NCBI GenBank assembly: GCA_902764705.1 | Contig: CACWWZ010000007.1 | Span: 18,909-82,908 of the forward strand | From: an uncultured Prevotellaceae bacterium | GTDB lineage: Bacteria > Bacteroidota > Bacteroidia > Bacteroidales > Bacteroidaceae | Length of the DNA: 64,000 nt | Reading direction: 5' to 3' | In this document: positions 35,683 through 42,872 of the stretch, piece after piece | Layout: the number at the start of each line of letters is the position of its first letter | How positions within the stretch are numbered: the stretch's first letter is position 1 | Program-made: the position numbers and the translations under genes | The notes under the pieces: generated by a model | What the model saw: the letters and a program-made list of their open reading frames with translations, nothing else | The model's database searches: none | Told to the model about the DNA's origin: nothing

Positions 35683-35707
35683 GTCTCTTCCTTCTGCAAC
35701 AGTAGCT

Positions 35708-36838
35708 TTAGAACCAGTTCATCAGTTTGCGGAGGTAGGCGGTCAGTTCGCCAGCCATCTTTTCGTCCTGATAGATGTTGGGATGCCAGTCGTTGCCGTA
35801 AAACTCATTGCCGTTGATGGGTGCCATGTCGAAACGATAGACCTCTTTGTCGCCGGCCTTCTGGGCTTCGGCAGTCACCGCGTCCAACAGTTGTTTGGCA
35901 AGCTGCAGCTCTTGATGATAGAGCATAGAACCCGTGAGGAACACAATCTTTGCCTTGGGATTATGCTGGCGCACCATTTTCAGCAGCTTCTGATAGCCCT
36001 GCTTCAACAGCGAGAGGTCATAGTTGGGCGTTGACAGGTCGTTGGTGCCGAGGTTGATGCAGACCACATCGGGTTGATAGCGGTTGAAGTCCCACTTCTC
36101 CTGAAGGAACGTGGGCTCCTTGCGGAGTTCAGGCTTCCAGGCATAGCCAGTATACTCGTATTGCACAGGCATGTTCGAGTCAGGATTACCCGTCTTCGGA
36201 CCATCGTAGTTGCGATAGGCTCCGATGCCGCTACGTGCCACCACCCAGTGCTGGGCCTGTAGGTTGCGGGCGGTTATCGAGGCGTAGGAGTAGTAGTGAT
36301 TCTCTGTTGCATAGTCGAAACCTTCCTCCTTTTTCAGACCCTCGTTGCCATAGCCGCAAGTGATGGAGTTGCCGATGAATTCGATCTTTCTGGACGGAAG
36401 GAGAGGGGCTTTAACCAGCTGCCGGCCCTCGTCGAGCACAAAGCCCCAGAACTCAGGGAAGAACTCGTAGCCCTCGATGACATACATCAGACGTACCAGA
36501 TGACGGCCTTCGGGCAAGGCTGTTGCCAGCGTCACCACCGAGTCGCGTTCTCCACGGAAAGCGACCTTGAAAGGCTCTGCCTGGTCGATCTGTGCCATAA
36601 AATAGCCACTGCGGGGTTTGGCAATCATACGTAGCGACGTGCCCTCGAAAGCAGCCATAATCTGTACGCCAGGATAGTTCCATGCCGGACGATCGGGATT
36701 GGTGAAACTGATGCGACCCGTATACACAATGTCTGGGTTGGAGGGTTTGATGACAGTCCCTTTCAGGGGAACGGTAGTGATGGCGCTGACTCCCAGTGTA
36801 GTCAGGAACACAAAAAAAGCAAAGAAAATACGTTTCAT
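35708..36838 (-). CDS. Exported SGNH esterase of the CE2 type
   Basis: 376 residues. Signal peptide (MKRIFFAFFVFLTTLGVSA), an N-terminal beta-jelly roll (about 22-130, IVYTGRISFTNPDRPAWNYP) and a C-terminal SGNH hydrolase with GNSITCGYGNEG (Ser), INLGTNDLS (Asn) and GNDWHPN (Asp, His). The two-domain form matches carbohydrate esterase family 2, deacetylating xylan or glucomannan oligosaccharides. This suits the GH67 gene 6 kb away. The start is set by a -7 box TAATTTTG at 36863-36870; an open frame further upstream is promoter DNA. Confidence 0.87.
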   Translation of the reverse strand: MKRIFFAFFVFLTTLGVSAITTVPLKGTVIKPSNPDIVYTGRISFTNPDRPAWNYPGVQIMAAFEGTSLRMIAKPRSGYFMAQIDQAEPFKVAFRGERDSVVTLATALPEGRHLVRLMYVIEGYEFFPEFWGFVLDEGRQLVKAPLLPSRKIEFIGNSITCGYGNEGLKKEEGFDYATENHYYSYASITARNLQAQHWVVARSGIGAYRNYDGPKTGNPDSNMPVQYEYTGYAWKPELRKEPTFLQEKWDFNRYQPDVVCINLGTNDLSTPNYDLSLLKQGYQKLLKMVRQHNPKAKIVFLTGSMLYHQELQLAKQLLDAVTAEAQKAGDKEVYRFDMAPINGNEFYGNDWHPNIYQDEKMAGELTAYLRKLMNWF

Positions 36839-36862
36839 AAGTAGATTTTTGTTATTTGGGCG

Positions 36863-36922
36863 CAAAATTACAAAATAATTATCAATTATCAATTGTCAAT
36901 TATCAATTATTTATTACCTTTG
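36863..36922. promoter_or_regulatory. Divergent promoters of the CE2 esterase and ruvB
   Basis: Minus-strand -7 box TAATTTTG (36863-36870) and plus-strand -7 box TACCTTTG (36915-36922) flank a heptanucleotide tract that fills both spacers. Confidence 0.75.
36882..36909. repeat. Heptanucleotide tract between divergent promoters
   Basis: TCAATTA x4 with period 7 (second unit TCAATTG). A change of unit number would alter the distance between upstream elements and both -7 boxes. Confidence 0.85.
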
Positions 36923-36943
36923 CACACAAAAGCAAGAAAAATC

Positions 36944-37981
36944 ATGATGGACGAAGATTTTGACATCCGCCGCGAGCAGATCAACTCCGCTGAGAAGGAC
37001 TTTGAAAACGCCCTTCGCCCGCTGTCGTTCAACGATTTCAGCGGTCAGGAGCAGGTGGTGGAGAATCTGGAGGTGTTCGTGGAGGCCGCCAAGTATCGTG
37101 GCGAGCCCCTCGACCATGTGTTGCTGCATGGTCCCCCAGGACTGGGAAAGACCACGCTGTCGAATATCATTGCCAACGAGTTGGGTGTGGGTTTCAAGAT
37201 TACTTCAGGTCCTGTGCTCGACAAGCCAGGCGACCTGGCTGGTATTCTGACGTCGTTGGAGAAGAACGACGTGTTGTTTATCGACGAGATTCACCGATTG
37301 TCCCCTGTGGTTGAGGAGTACTTGTATTCTGCTATGGAGGACTACCGTATCGACATCATGATCGACAAAGGTCCCTCGGCTCGCAGCATTCAGATTGACC
37401 TGAATCCGTTTACGCTGGTGGGTGCCACCACGCGAAGTGGCTTGCTGACAGCCCCGTTGCGTGCCCGTTTCGGCATCAACATGCACCTGCAGTACTACGA
37501 TCCTAAGACTCTGCAGCGCATTATTGAGCGTTCTGCCTCGATATTACGCGTACCTATCACTACCGATGCATCTGACGAGATCGCCCGTCGCTCGCGTGGT
37601 ACGCCCCGTATTGCAAATGCCCTGCTTCGAAGGGTACGCGACTTCGCTCAGGTGAAGGGTACGGGCAAGATTGACTCTGAGATTACCAAGATTGCGTTGA
37701 AAGCGCTGAATATTGACCAGTACGGACTGGACGAGATAGACAACCGCATCCTGTTGACCATCATCGACAAGTTCCGTGGGGGACCTGTGGGCATCACCAC
37801 CATCGCCACCGCTGTGGGTGAGGATGCAGGTACGTTGGAGGAGGTCTACGAACCATTCCTCATCATGGAGGGCTTCATCAAGCGCACCCCACGTGGTCGT
37901 ATGGTGACAGAACTGGCGTACAAGCACTTCGGACGCAATCCGTATAGTGGAAATATTATGGAACCGAACCTCTTTGAATGA
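36944..37981 (+). CDS. ruvB: Holliday junction branch-migration helicase RuvB
   Basis: 345 residues. N-terminal [21 protein letters not shown], Walker A GPPGLGKT, Walker [10 protein letters not shown], sensor 1 GATTRSGLL, arginine region RARFGIN, and a C-terminal winged helix ([15 protein letters not shown]). It drives branch migration with RuvA, whose gene is not in the window. The ATG at 36944 (or 36947) follows the -7 box; a TTG upstream lies in the repeat tract. Confidence 0.96.
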   Translation: MMDEDFDIRREQINSAEKDFENALRPLSFNDFSGQEQVVENLEVFVEAAKYRGEPLDHVLLHGPPGLGKTTLSNIIANELGVGFKITSGPVLDKPGDLAGILTSLEKNDVLFIDEIHRLSPVVEEYLYSAMEDYRIDIMIDKGPSARSIQIDLNPFTLVGATTRSGLLTAPLRARFGINMHLQYYDPKTLQRIIERSASILRVPITTDASDEIARRSRGTPRIANALLRRVRDFAQVKGTGKIDSEITKIALKALNIDQYGLDEIDNRILLTIIDKFRGGPVGITTIATAVGEDAGTLEEVYEPFLIMEGFIKRTPRGRMVTELAYKHFGRNPYSGNIMEPNLFE

Positions 37982-37983
37982 AG

Positions 37984-38004
37984 AGTGAAGAATGAAGAAT
38001 GAAG
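37984..38004 (+). repeat. Short heptanucleotide tract after ruvB
   Basis: AGTGAAG, AATGAAG, AATGAAG with period 7 directly after the stop. Confidence 0.75.
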
Positions 38005-38090
38005 AATGCTGCGCTTAAGCGAGAGAGAGCGATGCTCGAATCAGCTATCCCGAGCGTGAGCAGTATCGATGAAGTCAATTTGCTACCGCT

Positions 38091-38549
38091 ATGACGACAA
38101 AGACAGGAATATTTGTTGGGAGTTTCAATCCGTTTACGGTGGGGCATGACTCGATTGTGAGACGTGCTTTGCCGCTGTTCGACCGCTTGGTGATTGGTGT
38201 GGTGGGCGATCAGGTGCGTAAGCCCGATATGCCCTCTGCCGAGGAGCGCATCAAGGCTATTGCCGACCTCTATCAGGACGTGCCTGCCATTGAGGTGAAA
38301 CCTTATTATGGGCTGGCTGTCGACTTTGCCCGTGCAGAAAATGCCCATTTCATCGTGAAAGGTGTCCGTTCCGTCAAGGACTTTGAATACGAACGCGAGC
38401 AGGCAGACATCAATCGCAGCCTAAGTGGCGTTGAGACCATCCTGCTTTATGCCGAGCCGCAATTTTCGTCCATTTCATCGAGCATGGTGCGCGAATTGCA
38501 GCACTTTGGGGTAGACGTCAGTGCGTTTCTGCCGAAACGTTCGAAATAA
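38091..38549 (+). CDS. coaD: Phosphopantetheine adenylyltransferase
   Basis: 152 residues. Nucleotidyltransferase motif GSFNPFTVGHDSIVRRAL with (H/T)xGH as TVGH, and SSISSSMVREL near the C-terminus. It makes dephospho-CoA from 4'-phosphopantetheine. Family members usually have GSFDPxTNGH; Asn for Asp and Val for Asn are seen here and the latter occur in Bacteroidota copies. It is followed by ybeY after 31 nt. Confidence 0.93.
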   Translation: MTTKTGIFVGSFNPFTVGHDSIVRRALPLFDRLVIGVVGDQVRKPDMPSAEERIKAIADLYQDVPAIEVKPYYGLAVDFARAENAHFIVKGVRSVKDFEYEREQADINRSLSGVETILLYAEPQFSSISSSMVRELQHFGVDVSAFLPKRSK

Positions 38550-38580
38550 CGGTATAACGTAATATCGTAATAACGAGAAT

Positions 38581-38991
38581 ATGATTACTTACAACACTGA
38601 AAACGTCAAGTTCCCCAACATCAAGCGTCGCGAGACGACGGCTTGGATTCGTCGCGTCGCTGCCACTTATGGTAGGAAGGTCGGCGAGGTGGGCTATCTG
38701 TTTTGCGACGATGAACATATCCTTGCCGTCAATCGTGAGTATCTGGGGCACGACTACTACACCGATATCATTACTTTCGACTATGACGAAGGCAATGTGG
38801 TGAATGGCGATTTGGTCATTTCGCTGGATACCGTCCGTACGAATGCAGAACTGTTTAAGAAGGAATACGATGAAGAGCTGCACCGTGTCATCATTCACGG
38901 CATTCTGCACCTTTGTGGCTTGAACGACAAAGGCCCTGGAGAGCGTGAGCAGATGGAAGCCGCAGAGAATGCAGCGTTAGCCCTGCGCTAA
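38581..38991 (+). CDS. ybeY: Endoribonuclease YbeY (rRNA maturation)
   Basis: 136 residues. The metal site reads HGILHLCGLNDKGPGEREQM: two His of H-x3-H are present, and the third ligand lies in the NDKGPGE segment where many families have xDH. The upstream segment DIITFDYDEGNVVNGDLVISLDTV fits. It takes part in 16S rRNA 3'-end maturation. The 3' end overlaps the convergent LOG gene by 15 nt. Confidence 0.92.
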   Translation: MITYNTENVKFPNIKRRETTAWIRRVAATYGRKVGEVGYLFCDDEHILAVNREYLGHDYYTDIITFDYDEGNVVNGDLVISLDTVRTNAELFKKEYDEELHRVIIHGILHLCGLNDKGPGEREQMEAAENAALALR

Positions 38992-39513
38992 AAAATCCTT
39001 GATTTCATCGAGATTATTGGCAACCTCAATGTATGTGCGCCAAGGCTTACGGGTCAGACCTTTGGCCTGTAATTCGTCGAGCATGGCGATAAGTTTGTCC
39101 CAGAAACCCTTCATGTTATAGAGAATGACGCGCTTTTGGTGATAGCCAATAGTGGCCGAAGCGGCAATGGTAAATACCTCGTCCAGTGTTCCAAGTCCGC
39201 CAGGCAGGGCAATAAACACATCGCTCTGGTCTTCCATCAGTTGTTTGCGGTCGCTCAGGTTGTCACACGGAATATCTATATCGACATACTGCGACATGCG
39301 TCCTCCCTGCTCTATGATTCTGGGAATGACGCCAATGGTTCGTCCGCCAGCCTCGTGGGCAGCCTTCGACACACACTCCATCAGTCCACAGTTGACACCA
39401 CCATAGACGATGGTGTGACCTTGCTGTGCAGCCCATTTTCCTAGCTCTTCCGTCAGCAGGAAGAAGTCTGGATCAATCTGGTCGTTAGCAGAACAAAAGA
39501 TACAAATCTTCAT
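38977..39513 (-). CDS. LOG-family nucleotide-processing protein
   Basis: 178 residues. The signature PGGLGTLDE is at about residues 103-111, with the Rossmann start ICIFCSANDQIDPDF and GVNCGLMECVSKAAHEAGG. LOG proteins release nucleobase from (cytokinin) nucleoside monophosphates in plants and bacteria; the bacterial role is unclear. It lies 6 nt after the U32 gene and shares its transcript. Confidence 0.88.
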   Translation of the reverse strand: MKICIFCSANDQIDPDFFLLTEELGKWAAQQGHTIVYGGVNCGLMECVSKAAHEAGGRTIGVIPRIIEQGGRMSQYVDIDIPCDNLSDRKQLMEDQSDVFIALPGGLGTLDEVFTIAASATIGYHQKRVILYNMKGFWDKLIAMLDELQAKGLTRKPWRTYIEVANNLDEIKDFLAQG

Positions 39514-39519
39514 CGTATG

Positions 39520-40779
39520 TCAGTTTTGAGGGTTCTCGGCAGGAATGATTTTGAAGAGTTTGTCGCTGGGACGCACCTTTTCAGGAACCTTGATGCTGAC
39601 GCGTGTGCCTTGCTGGGCAGTCTCCACGGCCTGCACGTCGTCGTGAATCTCGTCGACGGTGACATAGAGCGCCCCTGTCGTCGGCCCCGTAATGAGCATC
39701 TTGTCGCCAACGCTGAAGGTGTCGGCTTCAACGGTGAATTCTGCCACGCCCAGACGTGAGAAGTATTTGACGCCCTTGCCGATGTATTGCTTGCGTTCGG
39801 TGGCGTTGGAACCGTAGTTTTTGTTCCATTCGCCCAGCTGTTGCCCTTGGTAGTAGCCGTCCCAGAAGCCTCGGTTGAATACGGTGGCCAGACGCTCGTC
39901 CCACTGGTCCTTCTTCTCATCAGTAAACGTACCGTCGAGCACGCTCTGGATGGCTTCCTTGTAACATTGCACTACGGTAAGCACATATTCGGGTCCGCGG
40001 GCGCGTCCTTCAATCTTGAATACTCGGACCCCAGCACGCATCATTTTGTCGATGAAACGGATGGTTTTTAGGTCTTTGGGCGACATGATGTATTTGTTGT
40101 CTATCTCCAGTTCCGTACCCGTCTCGCGATCCGTGACGATATAGGAGCGACGGCATATCTGCATGCAGGCTCCACGATTGGCTGAGCGCCCTGTGTTGTC
40201 GAGACTCATGTAGCACTTGCCGCTGATGGCCATACAGAGTGCTCCGTGGCAGAACATCTCGATACGCACCAGCTGGCCTGAGGGACCACAGATATGCTGT
40301 TCCTCAATCTGTCGGTAGATGTCGGCCACCTGGTCGAGGTTCAGTTCGCGAGCCAGCACGACGACATCGGCAAACTGAGCATAGAACCGTAGCGCTTCGA
40401 TGTTCGATATGTTCAGCTGGGTAGAGAGATGCACCTCCACACCCACCTGACGACAATACTGCATGACGGCAATGTCGCAGGCAATGATGGCCGTAATCTC
40501 CGCCTCATGGGCAGCATCCACAATTTGGTGCATCAACGGGATGTCCTCGCCATAGATGATGGTGTTTACCGTCAGGTATGACTTCACCCCATGTTCCTTG
40601 CAGGTGGCAGCAATTTCGCGCAGGTCGTCGATGGTGAAGTGGTTGGCAGAATGCGAACGCATGTTCAGCTGTTCCACGCCGAAATAGACACTACCTGCTC
40701 CTGCCTTCAGTGCTGCAGCCAGTGAATCGCGACTGCCCACAGGGGCCATAATCTCAAAATCTGTTATCTTTTCTTTCAT
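39520..40779 (-). CDS. Peptidase U32 family protein (tRNA hydroxylation/TrhP-like)
   Basis: 419 residues. Starts with FEIMAPVGSRDSLAAALKAGAGSVYFG. The family signature is EMFCHGALCMAISGKCYMS followed by NRGACMQICRR, whose cysteines likely hold an iron-sulfur cluster. A C-terminal beta-barrel (VEADTFSVGDKMLITGPTTG) follows. Members such as TrhP form 5-hydroxyuridine in tRNA; older annotations call them collagenase-like proteases. Which applies here is inference. A TTG in frame at 40791 is inside the -7 box (40789-40796) and is rejected; the leader is only a few nucleotides. Confidence 0.88.
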   Translation of the reverse strand: MKEKITDFEIMAPVGSRDSLAAALKAGAGSVYFGVEQLNMRSHSANHFTIDDLREIAATCKEHGVKSYLTVNTIIYGEDIPLMHQIVDAAHEAEITAIIACDIAVMQYCRQVGVEVHLSTQLNISNIEALRFYAQFADVVVLARELNLDQVADIYRQIEEQHICGPSGQLVRIEMFCHGALCMAISGKCYMSLDNTGRSANRGACMQICRRSYIVTDRETGTELEIDNKYIMSPKDLKTIRFIDKMMRAGVRVFKIEGRARGPEYVLTVVQCYKEAIQSVLDGTFTDEKKDQWDERLATVFNRGFWDGYYQGQQLGEWNKNYGSNATERKQYIGKGVKYFSRLGVAEFTVEADTFSVGDKMLITGPTTGALYVTVDEIHDDVQAVETAQQGTRVSIKVPEKVRPSDKLFKIIPAENPQN

Positions 40780-40788
40780 TTCTGCCTG

Positions 40789-40796
40789 CAAAGGTA
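40789..40796 (-). promoter_or_regulatory. -7 box of the U32-LOG operon
   Basis: TACCTTTG on the minus strand, 9 nt before the ATG at 40779. Confidence 0.75.
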
Positions 40797-40802
40797 AGAA
40801 AA

Positions 40803-40837
40803 AGTTTAGAGTTTAGAGTTGAAAGTTGAGAGTTTTT
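40803..40837. repeat. Heptanucleotide tract between divergent promoters
   Basis: AGTTTAG, AGTTTAG, AGTTGAA, AGTTGAG, AGTTTTT with period 7, between the U32 promoter and the C1 protease promoter. Confidence 0.8.
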
Positions 40838-40839
40838 TG

Positions 40840-40847
40840 TATCTTTG
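40840..40847 (+). promoter_or_regulatory. -7 box of the C1 protease gene
   Basis: TATCTTTG followed by CAC; ATG at 40874. Possible -33 TTG at 40819-40821 (18 nt spacer) inside the heptamer tract. Confidence 0.7.
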
Positions 40848-40873
40848 CACGAAGAAATCAAACGAATCATTCA

Positions 40874-41689
40874 ATGAAGTTACGAATTGGTATCCTGCTG
40901 ATGGCCGTTTTGTTACTGTTGGGTGCTTGTAAGCGCAAAGAACAGCATCAGTTCACGCACGATTTCCTGCTACCTATGACACCTGTCAAGGATCAGGGGA
41001 AGTCGGAGCTTTGCTGGGCCTACGCCATGCTGGCCACCATCGAGACGGAACATATTCTGCGGGGCGACTCCGTCAACCTCTCTGCCGTCTATATCGGACG
41101 GCGGCTGAAGCACTACCAGTCGTCTGTGCCGAATGCTCCTACGTCCCAGCGTGCGATGGGTATGACGCTGCTTAATATGATTCAGAACGAGGGCGTCGTG
41201 GGTTACGACGTGCTGCCAGACGATGCCACAGAAGACCTTCCTACTCCTCAGTGGGTCTTTATGCTGGGTGCCAGGTATACACCTCAGGAATTTGCCCATT
41301 CAGTATGTGCTCCTGACGAATACTTGGCGCTGACCTGTTGGCCTGATTCCCCCTATTATAAAAAGGTAGAGATTGACGTTCCTGACAACTGGGAGCACAA
41401 CCGCCTGTTGAATCTTCCGCTCGACACGCTTAGGAAGCACGTCGACCATGCACTCCGCAACCGCCATCCCGTCTGCTGGGAGAGTCGCGGCCATGCGATG
41501 GCCATTGTCGGAGTGGCTCGCGACGAACAAGGCAAACCTTACTATGTGATGAAGAATTCGTGGGGGACGGACCGCCCCTATGGCGGACTGGTCTATATGT
41601 CCGTCCGCAAGATGTGGAAGGACATGATAGCCGTTTATATGACCCGCGAAGCTTTTGCCCCCCTCTCCGTCTCCCCCGAGGGGGAGTGA
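40874..41689 (+). CDS. Papain-like (C1) cysteine protease lipoprotein
   Basis: 271 residues. A lipoprotein signal ends at LLLGAC. Papain-type residues: Cys47 in KDQGKSELCWAYA (Gln of the oxyanion hole just before), His in GHAMAIVGVA and Asn in MKNSWGTDRPYGG. There is almost no propeptide. It is probably displayed on the outer membrane or in the periplasm and digests peptides. The last nine residues (PLSVSPEGE) are encoded by a GC-rich palindrome that also looks like a terminator, so the original C-terminus was likely replaced. Confidence 0.88.
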   Translation: MKLRIGILLMAVLLLLGACKRKEQHQFTHDFLLPMTPVKDQGKSELCWAYAMLATIETEHILRGDSVNLSAVYIGRRLKHYQSSVPNAPTSQRAMGMTLLNMIQNEGVVGYDVLPDDATEDLPTPQWVFMLGARYTPQEFAHSVCAPDEYLALTCWPDSPYYKKVEIDVPDNWEHNRLLNLPLDTLRKHVDHALRNRHPVCWESRGHAMAIVGVARDEQGKPYYVMKNSWGTDRPYGGLVYMSVRKMWKDMIAVYMTREAFAPLSVSPEGE

Positions 41690-41725
41690 CCTGAAGCCTC
41701 CCCTCGGGGAGGTTTGGTGGGGGTA
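41661..41725. repeat. GC-rich double palindrome between convergent genes
   Basis: CTCCCC/GGGGAG (671-676/681-686 of 41 kb) and CCTCCCC/GGGGAGG (41697-41703/41706-41712) form two hairpins. It includes the end of the C1 protease gene and reaches the stop of mscS. Its style matches the repeats at 32.7 and 33.05 kb. It may terminate both genes. Confidence 0.8.
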
Positions 41726-42838
41726 TTATCCCTGCTCTGGGAACTGCTGATAGATGGTCAGGCCGTATTCGGTGCTGGCGGCAAAGATATATTCCATGAT
41801 GTCGGCAGTGTCGTGTTCGAAGTCGGCCCACGCCTGGGCATACAGCCAGAAAGTAAACTCCAGACAGCATCCGCCCTGCGTGGCATCAGCCTGACGGACC
41901 AACGGATTCTTCTCGGCAATAACCTTCGGATTCTCGCGCAACCATTGTTCTATATGCTGGCGGAACTTGGTGATGTTGGCCACGCCGTCGTCGTCGAGAT
42001 GAATGGAGCGGAAGTCGAAATAGATTTGTCGTGTCTGCTTACGACCCTCGTTCTGCTCCATGCCCAACCAGTTTTGGAATGAGCCGTCAACGAGTGTCTG
42101 AGGGGAAACGGTGACAATGGTATTGTCGAAATTGCGTACCTTCACCGTTGTCAGCGAGATGTCTTCCACCCTGCCGTTGACACCTGCGGAAGCAACCGTT
42201 ATCCAGTCGCCGACATGCACCATGTCGTTATTCGTCAGGCGGATACCAGCCACCAAGCCTTTGATGGTATCCTGAAAGGCCAGCATCAGAATGGCCGAAG
42301 CCGCTCCCAGACCAGCGAAGAGCGTCGAGGGGTCTTTGTCGACGACAATGGCAATGACCACAATGATGGCAATGAAGATGAAGATAATCTTCAGCACGCT
42401 GCATAAGGAGTAAAGATACTGCCTGCGAGCTGAACGCGGTCCGTTTTCCAGCAATTTAAATGAATCGATGAAGACGATAACAGTGCGCGTCGACATCACC
42501 GTGATGTAAATGGCTGTCAGACGAGCCAACAGCTCGCGAACGGATGGAAAGTCGTAGAACGTCCAAGGTAGCACCAGCCAAATGACGATGGCTGGCACGA
42601 TGCTACAAGCTGACTTCAGCACGCGCTCGTTGAACAGTGCGTCGTCCCATTTCGCCTCCGTCTTGGCGGTTAGTTTCAGCACCACAGGTACAAAGACCTT
42701 CCTGCATATCCATCCTGAAAGCCCTGCCAATAGAATGGCAAGAATGACCAAAATGATATGTGTGACGATACTGACAGCGTCACCCGTAATGCCGCAATCC
42801 CTTACGAACTGTTCTACCCAAAGCTTTATCTCTTCCAT
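41726..42838 (-). CDS. MscS-family mechanosensitive channel
   Basis: 370 residues. About four N-terminal membrane helices (SIVTHIILVILAILLAGLSG, IVPAIVIWLVLPW, YSLCSVLKIIFIFIAIIVVIAIV), then the pore helix GLGAASAILMLAFQDTIKGLVAGI and the beta domain VGDWITVASAGVNGRVEDISLTT, the MscS signature. It opens under membrane tension to release solutes. It follows GH67 on the same strand after 34 nt, so they may share a transcript although functionally unrelated. Confidence 0.9.
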   Translation of the reverse strand: MEEIKLWVEQFVRDCGITGDAVSIVTHIILVILAILLAGLSGWICRKVFVPVVLKLTAKTEAKWDDALFNERVLKSACSIVPAIVIWLVLPWTFYDFPSVRELLARLTAIYITVMSTRTVIVFIDSFKLLENGPRSARRQYLYSLCSVLKIIFIFIAIIVVIAIVVDKDPSTLFAGLGAASAILMLAFQDTIKGLVAGIRLTNNDMVHVGDWITVASAGVNGRVEDISLTTVKVRNFDNTIVTVSPQTLVDGSFQNWLGMEQNEGRKQTRQIYFDFRSIHLDDDGVANITKFRQHIEQWLRENPKVIAEKNPLVRQADATQGGCCLEFTFWLYAQAWADFEHDTADIMEYIFAASTEYGLTIYQQFPEQG

Positions 42839-42872
42839 AAAAGGATCCTTCTTCTATTTTACCTTTTTACCT

